Assembly: GCA_023653785.1 (NCBI GenBank)
Contig: JAMKCH010035124.1
Span: forward strand, 1-64,000
Direction: 5' to 3'
Origin: Ophioderma brevispina
Lineage: Eukaryota; Echinodermata; Ophiuroidea; Amphilepidida; Ophiodermatidae
DNA length: 64,000 bases
This document shows positions 1 to 12,091 of the stretch, piece by piece. The stretch's first letter is position 1; every line of letters begins with the position of its first letter. The position numbers were made by a program, and so were the translations under genes. The notes under the pieces were generated by a model. The model had not been told where the DNA came from. It searched no databases and saw only the letters and a program-made list of their open reading frames with translations.

Positions 1-780
1 CAGTAAAGCAATTCCGAAAAGCATACAAAACCTTTATCATGTAGAGTTATACATAATTGTTATCAGTGTTCATTCAATTTTCATTCTCTAATAGCATTTT
101 AATTTCTGTGTTGAATTATGTTCTTTTCATTGTAATAAGAATATGTAATAAAAGCGTGTATTGTTTGGTTCTGTCAACTTAATTGCTGGATGTGACAGCT
201 TGTTGATTGTTCTTTCCGCAATTATCCATCCGACTCTCAACATGCTGACATGTCCAACTTCAATCAATTTGGCAAAGTGGGGTTACAGATTGACAGGCTA
301 ATAAGCCTTACCTGTAACTCCTTCACTCTCTGTATTATTATCATCTGATATTATTTTATAATATGTATATGTGAGTGAGAAGATAATAAATGACTGAACT
401 AACCGAATAAAAGGAGTACTAGACAACAACCAATGTGCAGAATTTCTGGGAAATCGGTAAATGAGAAATTATAGTATTTCATCTTTCTGAATTTGGCTAG
501 CTGCATTTGTGAACCATCCGGAACAACAAGTACCTAATGTACATTAGCCATGTTAGATAAGGCTAGGTTAGGCCAAACACTAGGCATAACTGTCTCTTTT
601 GGGTCCGACAAAAACCTCTATACCAATTCAAACAAATTCGGGTGGATCACCGCCAATATACATGGAAAAGCCCTTAACCCAAATTGTTTCTCCAAATTGT
701 AAAAAAATACAACCTTGCCGAGACCTTGCGGGTGGAAAAATATTGTGGGTGTGAGCGCCCCCCTCCCCAAATTTCGTTTT
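1..780. repeat. Direct repeat, copy 1 (partner 6331-7125)
   Basis: This stretch is repeated in the same orientation at 6331-7125, starting with the same cagtaaagcaattccgaaaa and running through the aaccttgccgagaccttgcg segment. The copies differ by substitutions and small indels; copy 2 also holds an A-rich microsatellite. No open frame is conserved between them, so I read it as a non-coding interspersed repeat. Copy 1 begins at or before the window edge. Confidence 0.85.
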
Positions 781-1635
781 TATGCTAATGAGTGTAAAAC
801 GCTATGACCGTGTGAAAATGAGACTATGAGAAAATGAGTATTTTTTTCAGGCAAGATGCTCAATTACCCATTCTTTATGATAAAATAAAATCCACAGATA
901 TCAAATTACAAAAAGTGGAAAAATATCACTTTCATTTAGAGTAAGGTTTTATTGGGTCACCTTATATGAGAACAATTAATTTATATGCATGATTTTTCTT
1001 TAAAATTAATTTATTGCGAATTAAAATGAAAAGGTATCATACAAAACATGAAATGCCTGCTACAAGAGGTTTTTAACTATCTATCACAAAATTGAAGTGA
1101 AAATAAGATACTAAATTACTGCTTGATTGTATCCTTTTTGAGTCTGGTTTACTTAAAACTATAAAGAATATCAACTTTAAGGTGGGTGTTCCGATTTATG
1201 TGTATCTTGTTCTCCACTTGATATGAGAGCCTGGCACCTGCATACACTTACCATCAAGTATTGTGGGAAACGAACTTGCGGTTTTGATTATATAAGCGAT
1301 AATGCACATTGCAAGGCCCTATTCACTACTGTGCTAATATTGATGGTTAACCACTAAAACGACAGTTTTTTGTTTATATCTTTGCAAAGAAGTGGATTTG
1401 GAAGCTGAAATTTCAGGACGATAATGAGAAAAATACGGCCTTTCATCTGATATCAAACTTTATACTACTTCCGGTTAAGTCGGGGGGTCCCAACGGCAAT
1501 CGGAACAAGCACCTTTAAATAATCTATCGCGTTACAGCAACAAGTGTAAAATGAGTAATTGGTGCTATTTTTTTTTGCACAATTTACCGTATAGGTCTAT
1601 GTTTTGTTAACATTTCTCAAATGAAATAAGGGTAT
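781..1635. other. Unassigned AT-rich stretch
   Basis: No gene, splice-bounded exon or recognisable transposon domain is visible. Only short spurious frames occur. Confidence 0.5.
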
Positions 1636-1935
1636 TTGTGACAATTTTAAGCCTATGAATTTTACCATGTTCGGCGGCCATTTTGGACGCCATTTTGAAA
1701 AAAATCCAAGTTCCCCAGTCCGCACTAGCGGTATCTTTTTTTTTTTTTTTTGGGGGGGGGGGGGTAATTTAAATACCTTTACCAAGTAGTGAACAGATTC
1801 TTTACAAATGTCTCGCAGATGAATCAGATATTTGGGTTACTATAGCGCCGGCACCGTCAATTCGTTCCACTTTTAGTGACTGAGGTCTGTATATTTCTCA
1901 TTGAAACTTTACAGGGTCAAAAAGTAAAAAAAAAA
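1636..1935 (+). repeat. Dispersed repeat, inverted relative to 4985-5435
   Basis: The reverse complement of this segment recurs at 4985-5435, including the ggcggccattttggacgc block, a poly-T/poly-G run and the cggcaccgtcaatt block. The partner carries about 150 extra bases (near 5072-5224). The two arms face each other across about 3 kb. No coding content is preserved; the apparent peptide across the poly-G run is low complexity. Confidence 0.8.
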
Positions 1936-1989
1936 AAATACATCGCGGTCCTCGGACCGCGAGTGTCGTCTGACGTCGCGGTTTGTGAA

Positions 1990-2240
1990 TGGGGCCAGAG
2001 GTCACATGAGGTCACGAAGGTCACATGAGGTCACCTACATGTCACCCCACCCCACCCACTCCTTTCCACCAAGTTACATCATCATAGCCCTTATGAACTC
2101 ATACAGCAGCATTAAATAAGGTTGTACATTTTGACCGGCCAAAGGTCACCTGAGGTCACCAAGGTCACATGAGGTCCACCAACATGTCACCCCACCCACC
2201 CCCCTCCTTTCCACCAGTACATCACCGTAGCCCTTACGGA
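1990..2240. repeat. Imperfect tandem duplication of a ggtcacatgaggtcac unit
   Basis: Two units of about 130 bp follow each other. Each has ggtcac/atgaggtcac half-sites followed by catgtcaccccaccc, a ccaccaagt-type block and agcccttacg/atga. The aggtcac half-sites resemble nuclear-receptor half-sites, but their number is explained by the repeat itself. Confidence 0.7.
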
Positions 2241-2620
2241 ATTCAGGTACGGCATGCAATATTTAGTGTTAACTTTTGACACAGACACACACAGACATAC
2301 CACACACCCACCTAGAACATACAACCAGAGTAATGCCTATGTGCCTTCTGCAATTCTTGCAGACGACAACAAACAGACTTTTGAGTCAAAAATTTTACCC
2401 GATTCAGAAAAAAATTTTAACAGTTTAAAAATTGTTTTAATACCTGAAAACAATATTCATATATCCACAGTCATTGGGTTACAAGACTAATAACGTTTTA
2501 CCTTTTCGCATTGGTTATGCACGTCTTGTGGATGTCAAGGTCAGAAATGACTTTCAACACAAATAATGAGCCTGTGCAAACTGATTCGAATTTTATTATA
2601 TAACAGATTTAATGATTTGT
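2241..2620. other. No supported gene
   Basis: A 78-codon open frame lies here (from 2254, plus). It begins within a CA-rich simple repeat, has no signal peptide or domain and no plausible splice context. I do not call it a gene. Confidence 0.4.
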
Positions 2621-3570
2621 AAGTGGTTTTTTTTTTGTTCAAGAATTGGTAATTCCAAAAACAATATTACAATATTTTAAAATACACACAATTTTATACG
2701 TAAGAGTTCTTTAGTGTCCTTGTTGAAAGCGTTGCAGGTTCAACGATGATATGTCACTACTGCGACGACTCCAAAATGACGGCGCATAAGTTCACATAAA
2801 TATCCATGGCATATTCCATGCTAATCTTCTGAACTGGGGTTTTGTCCAATAGTTCAAGACGGCGGGAGTTTTCCCTCGACACACTAATATTCGTGCATAC
2901 AGCCCAGGTATTCTCCACCATCAGTCTGTCACGAATTTCCTCAGTTTAGCACCACAAACTGGACAGCACCTTTTGATTCCAAAACTATAAGCTCTCTTGG
3001 CTTAACAGACGACAGCAAACAGTTTTTTTAATTAGCTTTTAAGCTCCGGCGGTATCCAAAGTTTTAAATCCTGGCACTTTGTAAAGCACAAATCACCATC
3101 ATGTAAGATTAAAACTACTATAACTATACTGTATAGCTCTTGATTAAGAACTGCTGGCAATCTTACCTCTTGCAACTCTGCTTTAAACCATCATTTCAAC
3201 AAATTTCCAAGTCTTAAAATAGATATTACCACAGCATCATGCACAACATAACCTAACACTGTCAAATGGAGTTTCACAAAAATTTACATCATCTGAATGC
3301 ACTCATTCACATTTATACTCATTGGGAATCCCCAGATCATGTATGTGTTTTGATCTTAAGCAAAAACAAGTTGAATGCAGTTCTAAGTTTACATCTTGGG
3401 GAATTCCCACTTCCCCCTATTGTGCAATCTATCTAACAGGTGCACCTTGCAACAACCAACACTAGGGAATCCCTGTCTCTTTTTTATCATAAAAAAGTAC
3501 TTTTCCCGTTAGAATCTCTTCTCAAATAAAATTGAGAAAGAATTCTTTTAATCAAAATTTGATGGTATAT
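2620..3570 (-). repeat. Interspersed repeat family, copy 1
   Basis: Its reverse complement matches 42295-43250 block by block: the gaattcccacttccccctatt segment, the gttgaac(c)tgcaacgct segment and the cattttggagtc segment. A third partial copy lies at 44027-44675. The copies are diverged with many small indels and no frame is shared. The element class is not identifiable from what is present. Confidence 0.75.
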
Positions 3571-4984
3571 ACACGCATAACATGGTTATATTTTTTTTAA
3601 AATATAATAAATTAAAGGGATATTTCATGATCCACATTTTAATCATCTGAACTGTTTGGCCTCAGTTTTTGTATTTGCGTAAATATTTCGTCTTATAATA
3701 AATCCTCGCTGCAGAAATTGAAAATTTTTGTATTTCTGCCCGAAAGGACAAAATTAGATAGTGGCCACGAGGGCATTTGTGCGCAATTGCGCAACATCCC
3801 ATACCGCAAGATTAAATCAATTGGTAATTTTGAATAAATTTGTTTTATGGATATCTTAGTGAACTACGTTATATAACTTGAAGATGCTAGAACAATGAAT
3901 GCACACCTTTAACGACTCTATCATACAGGATGAGTCAAAAATGATTTACACTCGTTTTGTTTAAATTTTCTACAGCAGTGAAAAGTCTACCGAAGATATA
4001 TATTTACTATCACATATAAAACAAGATTATTTCACCTACTAGAGAAATTTTGAATTTTGATTTTTGAACTTTGCATTGAGAAGTTATGCTAACTTAAAGA
4101 TAGACACCCATTTTTCAATCTGTCCACGGAATCACCGTTGTGGAATATGACCAAAGAAACTTTGAATGAGTCTACACAAGTCTAACATTCTTTGCTTGCT
4201 TTAATACCTTTGTGTAAAACTTCAAGAAAAATGTCAAATTATTAATCTGAAATAAATAACAAATTATGGAATCTTACAGCCAAACTTTGAAGCATTATTT
4301 CAATGAATGTTCGAAATTGTTCACATATCTTTTTGCGGAAACTGAATGCAAGTATGTAAGCAATCGTGTGCAATACAGCCGGTTGCATTGACCCACATTT
4401 TTCACCGACGCCTTCAGAATCTGATGGGTGGGTGGGTGGCTACTTTGGGGAATCAATATTTGAACATAACTCACATTCAACGTTATCTGTTATTTCCCTT
4501 TGTATCTCAATCCTTTCGTCTCCCTTCCCTCTTTACTTTACTCCCTATTTGTCCTTTTCCCACTTTCCTGTTTACTGGTAGCTTCAGCTTATTTCCTGTT
4601 CAAACCCATGGAGGAGAGGACAATGCGCCCCCTTGCCCTGCCCTTCTTACGCTACTGTTACGCTACTTAAAATCTGCTATTGTTAAAATATTATCACCAA
4701 AAGTTGGTCGGATGAGGTAAAATTTATTTAGTAAAAAGAAAGGTTATAAGCATTACTATGACAGTAACTCAATGTCCTTGCTGCTGTTGGACTTGAAAGA
4801 ATTGTACCACCGTGTTCAATACGGCTTGGCGACAATATGCCGCAAAGGTAACTTTCTATTCCTTTAGCACATGACTGCGGATATAATGAGCTATTACATT
4901 GTTTCATGAATACAAACAATTTAAACTTGTTTAAAATATTTTTTCTGAATCGTGTGTAATCTTTTTGACTCAAAAGTCTTTTGT
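3571..4984. other. No supported gene
   Basis: This 1.4-kb stretch shows only short overlapping frames on both strands (around 4300-4720 and 4728-4973). They lack domains, repeats or credible splice sites. The 4490-4580 part is pyrimidine-rich. Confidence 0.45.
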
Positions 4985-5435
4985 CTTTTTTGAACCTGTA
5001 AAGTTTCAGTAGAAATATGCAGAACCTCAGTCACTAAAAGTGGACGCAAATTGACGGTGCCGGTGTTAGAAGTACTTATAGTCCGACGTACTCATTTCCG
5101 GAAACAATGGTGAACAATAGGGCAATCGTTCATTTGACTCTTCACCAACATTATTTTTCACGCTTTATGCCGTTATCGTCTATGGAGCCCCGGCTGTGGC
5201 TCCCGCCGGACATATCTGCTTTCACACGTCGGCTATAGTAACCTAAATATCTGATTCATCTGCGAGACAATTGTAAAGAATCTGTTCACTACCTGGTCAA
5301 GGTATTTAAATAAACCCCCACCCTGCCCCCCTCCCCCCCCCCCCCCCAAAAAAAGAACCGCTAGTCGGGCTGGGGACTTGGTTTTTTTTTTCCAAATGCG
5401 TCCAAAATGGCCGCCGAACAGGTAAAATTTCATAG
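4985..5435 (-). repeat. Dispersed repeat, inverted partner of 1636-1935
   Basis: The order of blocks is the mirror of the copy near 1.7 kb: tttcagtagaaatatgc, cggtgccggtg, then catctgcgagacaa, a poly-C run and aaaatggccgccgaacagg. About 150 bp near 5072-5224, absent from the other copy, looks like an insertion or a deletion difference. Confidence 0.8.
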
Positions 5436-6330
5436 AAAAACTAAATCAGTCGAAAAAGTGATACAAGTTCCAAAAAACTATGAATATATATTTTCATTTT
5501 GGCGAACACCTGACATTCCCAGCTGTAGCAGTTCCAAAACCAAGATGGCGGCCAATATAGTATCTAGCTTGACATTATTACCTTATTAACACATAATGAT
5601 TACCGTATGTTGTTAGAATACTTCGAACTCACGATACATCATATTGTTGCTAATCCCTATAAACATTGACTTGACAGTCAGCCCTTATGAGCCCAGTTTC
5701 TATTCCTTGACAATTCGCGTCTTTTAACACTCCACCGTACTACGTCTGCCATCACTTCAAAGTTAGGTGCACAGTACCACGTCACTCCACATTTGGTGTA
5801 ATGGTAGTTATTTCCGTAAAAAAACAATCCTATTTTAATTTTGGTGTCTGTGCGCTCAGTTTTCCGTGAGGGTAATGTTATTATCAAAATGAGAGCGCAT
5901 AGTAAGTACATTACTCTTATATAGAAAATTTGTGACTTTCGATTCCTGTGATAAAATAGGCCCCGAAATAAACCCTAGTCGAAACGGTGGAGCTCCGTGA
6001 CAGCCGAAAAATGCGGTGGCGCTATTCCCGTACTTATCGTAAAAGTTAATCCGAATGTGTAAGTCAATTGAAGCTATATGAAAGTTTCAGGTCTTCATGT
6101 GATTTATTGCATTGAAAATATTCAAAATGTTTATAAAATATGTACATTCAATCACGTTTCCTTAATCACATTTTTACGTGCTTTTCAATTGGGCAATTAT
6201 TTGGTGTACTGTGCCCCCTTAATGAAAAACATGATTCTGTGCCGCACTTGCGAACTTTCCGGTCAAGTGGAATGGAGCGTGCATGCTATCAAAATGAATG
6301 GTGTAAATGACAGCATAACATCTTCTGTGT
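5436..6330. other. No supported gene
   Basis: Only short frames without domain or splice support are seen (5678-5911 minus, 6078-6386 plus). The second frame runs into the dispersed repeat at 6331 and is therefore not a credible gene. Confidence 0.4.
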
Positions 6331-7125
6331 CAGTAAAGCAATTCCGAAAAGCATACAAAACCTTTATCATGCAAAGTTATACATAATTGTTATCAGTGTT
6401 CATTCAATTTTCATTCTTTAAAGCTTTTATTTTTCTGGTTAATTATGTTCTTTTTCATTTAATACGAATATGTAATACAAGCATGTATTATTTGGTTCTG
6501 TCACTTGGATTGCTGGATGGACAGCTTTTTGATTGTCCTCTCCGAATTATCCATCCGAGTCGGACTCTCAAATGCTGCGCTGACATGTCCAACTTCAATC
6601 AAATTGGCAAAGTGGGGTTACAGATTGACAGGCTAATAAGCCTTACCTGTAACTCCTTCACTCTCTGTTTTTATCTCTGATATTAGTTTTTATAATTGGT
6701 ATATGTGAGTGAGAAAATAATAATACAATTAAAAAAAATAAAAAAAATAAAAAAAATAAAAAAAATAAAAAAAATAAAAAAAATTATAGTATTTCATCTT
6801 TCTGAATTTGGCTAGCTGCATTTGTGAAGAGAAAAGAAAACAATCCGAACAAAAAGTACCTCATGTACATTAGCCATGTTAGCTAAAGCTAGGTTAGGCC
6901 AAACACTAGGCAAGACTGGTCATCATTTGGGGCCCTGACAAAAAAACCCTATACCACATTCAACACATTTCGGGCGGATCACCCCCAATACACATGGAAA
7001 GCCCTTAACCCAAATTGTTTCCTCCAAATTGTAAAAAATACAACCTTGCCGAGACCTTGCGTGTGGAAAACAATATTGTGGGTGTGAGCGCCCCCAATTT
7101 CGTTTTTATGCTAATAAGTATAAAA
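6331..7125. repeat. Direct repeat, copy 2 (partner 1-780)
   Basis: Same order of blocks as at the start of the window, with an expanded aaaaaaat simple repeat at 6727-6785 that is absent from copy 1. The open frame 6387-6680 lies inside the repeat and is not conserved in copy 1, so it is not called. Confidence 0.85.
6727..6785. repeat. Microsatellite, taaaaaaa-type
   Basis: About seven consecutive units of an eight-base A-rich repeat, present in only one of the two copies of the surrounding dispersed repeat. Confidence 0.9.
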
Positions 7126-7734
7126 CTCCATAACCGATTTGATTTCTTTACTGGGCAAAAGTTAAATTTGCTTTGTTCAGGTAATATGTGATTTCAGATT
7201 GTTTTCCCTAGCTTAAAGGGTTGAGATAAGGAATAGTTTGCCTTATCTGTTTGAATGCTTATTTTTCACGTTATCCAACAAATATAGGTCACAGGTCAAT
7301 AAATCCAATAGCTGTCCAATAGCTGTTGACTTGATTCGCCATTTTGGTTAGTTTGAGACATTGTTACAAACTGTTTGTGGTTCTGCGGTCTCCTGCATGC
7401 CACGGCGGCTCACTTAATACCCGCATGGATATACTTCTGTGCGTCAGAGCTAACCAACAACATTGAACCATATGTTTAACAAATTTGGAGCAACTTTAAT
7501 TTTGGACCTCTGACAAATCATAATGGACTTTTTTCTCCAGATTTTACAGTTTTTACCCCGTATTTTCAAAACTATAAGCCATATAGTATAAACTATCCTT
7601 TGGAACCTGTAACAATCACGGTGTGCTTTCAACACAATCGAAACATTTTAAAACTTTTACCCCTGTGTAACTCGAAATCCAAGCTGGAGCCATAAAAGGG
7701 GTGTGGCAAGAGCTTCCATCAGAACTGTGCACTA
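7126..7734. other. No supported gene
   Basis: No domain or exon is visible. Small minus frames at 7450-7635 and 7616-7930 overlap the fold-back element that follows and are treated as spurious. Confidence 0.4.
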
Positions 7735-8345
7735 CAGAGTGAATAAAAAAATGAGAGTGTATGATAGCAGCAATATAAATTCCACTCTTATCACCAAACT
7801 CCCCTGAACAATATCTAGTGGTGGACTGTACAGAATGAATAAAAAATGTGCATGAAAAAACACAAAATTTGACCCTGACCTGTTTATTCAACTGTGACGC
7901 AGTTGATGTTTTCCTACATATTGCCGACATTCTATGCTAAAAAAAATCAAGGAATTTGGTGAAGATATGAGGTAGATATGAAAGATATTTGTGGCTGATC
8001 AAATTTTCTGTCACCATATTCAGACAAAATAATGGAACTGAAAACCCAGCTGAACTGTGTAAATCTCATTTGGAATGGGGTAAAAATGGCTCAGTCATGA
8101 AAATCTTTCATATCTACCCCAGTTCTTTACCAAATTGTTTTATTTTTTCAGCATAGAAAGTCGAAAATATGCAGACATGAAAACGTCAACTGCATTACAG
8201 TTGAGTAAACAGGGTTATATTTTGTGTTTTTTCATGCACAATTTTTTTTATTCACTCTGTACAGTCTCCCACTAGATATTGTTCAGGAGAGTTTGGCGAT
8301 AAGAGTGGGATTTAAATTGCTGCTATCATACACTCTCATTTAAAC
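7735..8345. mobile_element. Fold-back (palindromic) element
   Basis: The left arm (about 7735-8010) and right arm (about 8075-8345) are imperfect reverse complements. Examples are gagtgtatgatagcagcaat on the left against the complementary ctgctatcatacactctc on the right, and the paired acaatatctagtgg blocks. The spacer is about 65 bp. The whole could form a hairpin with arms near 270 bp, as in MITEs or fold-back transposons. No transposase is encoded. Class is not assignable. Confidence 0.75.
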
Positions 8346-9065
8346 CATTTGGGAGCCTGTGGGGGAGGTGAGAGAGGGCGAAAGATATTTTCTAAAGAAT
8401 TTCCTCTCTGTTCTTTGTCTTTTTTTTTCGTTTCTGTCTCTGTCTTTGTCTGTTCGTGCCTGTTTGTCTGCCTGTCCGTCATCTGTTTTGAGATTATGGT
8501 AAAGGTGTGTAATTTCCCATTCCTTCCACTTTTGTTGCCACCCGACCACTTTAGGTCCCGCTTTAGGTTAACGTTTCAATTCAATTTACAAAAAGAGCGA
8601 CATTCATTTTTTCAACCTTAACGTATTAAAACAACTGCATTGTCATTCTGGAATTCTTTAACAACATTGGGTTTGCCAAACAGATCATAATCGTCACCGT
8701 TGTCATGTTTGTACACCAGTTTAGCAGTCCAACGTATAGAGGCTACACGCCCCTTGAGTTTGCAGTCCGGGTGTGGCATGCACATTATTTAAAATGATTA
8801 AAAATAAATAAAAAATTAAAGTAAAAAAATAATAACAAATGCTGAATTTCAGTTTAATAAATAATACCCTCTTATAGAAAATAAGGTGGTACTTAAAAAC
8901 ACGAGTTTGTCACGTATGTACATTTCTGCGGTTCTCTATATACATGTGGACTTTAAAAATAGTCTATAGAGATTTTCAAGGCTGCTTTAAGTCCATATTC
9001 TTAGCTAAAACCTAGTTTGGCCCAAATAATCTCAACAGTGTCCTTTAACTTTGCAAAATACACGA
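8346..9065. other. No supported gene; pyrimidine-rich patch
   Basis: 8400-8490 is a degenerate (tctgtctttg)-type pyrimidine tract that gives spurious open frames on both strands. The rest is AT-rich with no features. Confidence 0.5.
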
Positions 9066-9128
9066 ACACACACACACACACACACACACTAACAAACAAC
9101 AACAACAACAAAAACAACAACAAAACAA
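9066..9128. repeat. (AC)n followed by (AAC)n microsatellite
   Basis: An ac dinucleotide run passes directly into an aac trinucleotide run. Both strands stay open across it only because of the simple repeat. Confidence 0.95.
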
Positions 9129-9224
9129 CTATCGGGAGTGAAAACCCCTTGGTCTTTAGTAGTGGTACTACTCCTGTCATGACTGTAGAAATTGGCAAAG
9201 AAAGTTTCGTGGCTGACACTTAAC

Positions 9225-9680
9225 TGTTATAGTCGATCCAACCTCATATCATTGATTTTGAAAATCGTCTGAGAGGTTCAATGAGAGCGGCATAATGATC
9301 TAATGATCAAGGCCAGGCCATTGTGGGGATTTTTTAAAGAAGGGCAGGCAACCACATTTTATTCAAATGACAAAATCAAACACTTCATTTTTTTCAAAAA
9401 TGTACACCAAATAAATTTAGGTAGACATGTACAGAAAAGGTTAATTGGTACACGAAATCTCGTAGTCGATCCCACCTCATTATCATGATTTTGAAAATCG
9501 TCTCTGAGAAGGGGGGGGGGGGGGATAAAAAAAAATGAGAGCGGCATAAGATCACTGACAGGCCAGTGGTGGATTTAAAGAAGGGCAGGCCACCAAAAAT
9601 TTTTATCCTTGCGTTATGTAGGTGCATTTGAATGTCCAAATGTACACCAAATAAATTTAGGTAGACATTTACAGAGTATG
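9225..9680. repeat. Two-copy tandem duplication, about 230 bp unit
   Basis: Unit 1 (about 9225-9440) and unit 2 (about 9458-9680) share the same blocks in order: agtcgatcc.acctcat, gattttgaaaatcgtct, gagagcggcataa, aaagaagggcaggc.acca and tgtacaccaaataaattta. Unit 2 carries a run of 14 G. The peptide frames across it are repeat-driven. Confidence 0.85.
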
Positions 9681-9768
9681 TACAAGAATCTGTAGGCGAT
9701 TTAATTAAATTACACGTAGTATACGCACAACAAAAGTTAAATTGACAATAGTTCGTCTTCCTCCTTAG

Positions 9769-9981
9769 CACCCGGATCTTAACCCAATAGAACTCATTCG
9801 GTCACAAATAAAAGCTTATGGTGCCAAACATAACAAGGACTTTAAACTAAAATCTATTCAAAAACTGTTCGAGGAAGCTCTACAAAAAGTCACCGAAATA
9901 GATTGGAAAAATGCAATAAAACATGTTACTGGGATAGAAGACTCCTTCCTACTGGAGCAAGGAGAATATGTTGATAATTGA
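9769..9981 (+). pseudogene. C-terminal exon of an IS630/Tc1-superfamily DDE transposase
   Basis: A 71-codon frame opens with HPDLNPIELI, directly after a polypyrimidine tract and AG that look like a splice acceptor (ccttag at 9763-9768). It ends at a TGA at 9979-9981. The D/LNPIE block is the hallmark around the last catalytic acidic residue of IS630/Tc1/mariner-type transposases, and the following Lys-rich helix with VTEIDWKNAIKHV fits that family's tail. The rest of the transposase, including the first two catalytic Asp residues, is not found upstream. This is therefore a fragment: an exon of a lost element or part of a domesticated gene. The family call rests on the motif; activity is excluded by truncation. 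Confidence 0.75.
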
Positions 9982-11133
9982 TATAAATCAAACCTAAATC
10001 AAGCTGACGGAGGTCAGTGGCCAGTGAATCGGAATCAGACGATGATGACTGAATGTCAGTGAATTTTTACTCATTAAAAGATACGACATTACTATAGGGC
10101 CTACATGCATCATGTTTTATTTCATGAAAAGTTTGCAAACATGTACGACAAAACATTACTTTTTTGTGCTAAGTCCTAATTTTTACTTGTCAATCCATTG
10201 ATCGGCTTATCATTATTATACTACGGATTACACCTGAAGTGATCACCCCTATGCTATACAATGTCCCCCCGGGGGGGGGGGCACTTCTTGTAATTCAAAA
10301 GGTGATTAAATGCGGAACATTGTACTTTCAAAATGCCCACCTAAAACAGTATTTTCACCGACAAAAAACCAAACTAAAAACAACCCTTACTTAACTTCCA
10401 TGTTCGATTACAATATTTTGGACTATTTTATCCCTGCTTAATGAGATCTAGAACATTGACAATTTCAGGTTTAAAGAAAAAAAAAACATACCCTTTTTTC
10501 CATTATTTTCTGTTTTTGGACCCTAAAACGATTGTATATGGCGCGTTACATCGCCTGTTGGAAAAAAGACACCCTTTTTACGCGTTTTCTTGTTTCAAGC
10601 ATATATCCACCTTTTGAAATACAAGCCCCCACCCCCCCCCCGGGCAATTGTCGCAGCCCAAACTATAGAGGGGCGGGGCATATGAGGTGGATCGGCTATA
10701 ACTGTCACGGTATAATGTTAATTATCGGAAAATCAATGCTCCAGGACCACGTAAGGAGAGAGCCCGGTAGTAGTAGAAAGGAAAGCTTGAGTACAAAAAA
10801 ATGAAAACAGTTCTTCGACTTCTTTGTTCACTTAATGTCTCAAAATTGGAACCAGTTTCTTAGACGATGTTATAAATCAAGTTTTTTTTCGCTAAATGAA
10901 TGTTAAAGGTGAACCAGTTTCTTGAACAACTGTTTTTAAATTGCCTTCTTTAACGGAATAGAGTGCTATAGTGCTATACCATAAGAGATGCGTTTTTATT
11001 CCGTAAAATTGTCTATTGCACTAAATATTTTTTTGTTGATTATGTCAAAATGCAACACCAGTCTTGGACACTGATTTTAACACTCCCTTTTAAACTTAAG
11101 TGCCCAAGCTAAAAAAAAACTTCCGTAGTACCC

Positions 11134-11170
11134 AAGGGGGGGGGGTTCCTAGGGGACCCAACCCAACTCA
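11134..11170 (+). repeat. G-run motif with ttcctagggg flank, copy a
   Basis: A cccaag block, about 10 G, then ttcctaggggacccaacc. The same arrangement recurs at 11692-11730, in inverted form at 11866-11905, in reduced form at 22062-22092, and in palindromic form at 43962-44005. Confidence 0.75.
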
Positions 11171-11691
11171 GATAACCACTTCCCATGGGAGTTTGATTCA
11201 TGACACTACACAATAATGGGGATACGTACGAACCACATACGCCCACAATAAAATGAAAATCCCCGGACCTTTGAAACCTATGACCTTATGGCCAATTGAA
11301 ATTGTCACTCTTCGAAACAGAGTGGGGTCGCACATTTCCAATCTCAGCAACTCCAATATAAGGTTTTTGAACCAAAATTAATTCATGATAGCTTACCAGA
11401 CTAACCAATTAAAATAATCATTGCCAAAAGATAGCCATATACCATCTTGTATTTTTCTCAGAACTTCAAAATCGCCTTATTTTTCCCATAGACTTACCAC
11501 AGTTAAGAGCACGGCCATGACAAAATTAAAATTGATACTATCAGCATATTAAAGGTTATTTGATTTAAGTATATTAATTATTTAATTAATACCTCCTAAG
11601 GTATATATCTAAGCAAATAAATCCCAAGATGTAATTACTTTTAATTTTTAAAAAAAGAAAAAACCTAAAAAATTAAAAAAAAACGTTAGTG

Positions 11692-11730
11692 CCCAAGGGG
11701 GGGGGGGGGTTCCTAGGGGCCCAACCTAAT
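11692..11730 (+). repeat. G-run motif with ttcctagggg flank, copy b
   Basis: gtgcccaag, about 13 G, then ttcctaggggcccaacc. It is preceded by an A-rich block that also recurs at 11819-11860. Confidence 0.75.
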
Positions 11731-11865
11731 ATTCTAATGAAAGCCGTGGGCGGATTTAAATTATTTTGTATCAGGAGAAGCGTAATCATAAATCAGGACA
11801 ATTAGCAAAAAACTACTTAAAAAAAGAAAAAACCTAAAAAATTAAAAAAAAAAAATCAAAGGTTG

Positions 11866-11905
11866 GGTACTATGGGAACCCCTCCCCCCCCCCCTCTGCA
11901 ATTAA
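11866..11905 (-). repeat. G-run motif, inverted copy
   Basis: On the minus strand it reads a G run followed by aggggttcccatagtaccca, the same motif as the copies at 11134 and 11692 in opposite orientation. Together with those copies it brackets 11.1-11.9 kb. Confidence 0.65.
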
Positions 11906-11975
11906 GTGTTAACGCAATAGATTTACGAGTACTGAAATTAAAACCATTACTTCAAAGCTATCCCCCACCCACGGG

Positions 11976-12046
11976 GGGGGGGAAAAAAAAAAATTTTGTT
12001 TTTTTTTTTTTTTCCGGACCCGGGGGGGGGGGGGGGGGGGGGGAAA

Positions 12047-12082
<36 letters not shown>

Positions 12083-12091
12083 AAAAAAAAA
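11976..12091. repeat. Extreme homopolymer cluster (G, A, T, G, G, A)
   Basis: Successive runs of G, A, T, then two long G runs of more than 20 bases each, then A. This gives false Gly/Lys or Pro/Phe frames on both strands. It could be real G-quadruplex-forming DNA, but such a pile of homopolymers is also typical of a low-quality assembly join. Confidence 0.8.

Noticed and set aside
1990..2240. Cluster of nuclear-receptor half-sites (aggtcac)
   Set aside because: The multiplicity follows from a two-copy tandem duplication; no nearby gene supports an enhancer.
2254..2490. 78-codon frame starting in a CA-rich tract
   Set aside because: Simple-repeat start, no domain, no splice context.
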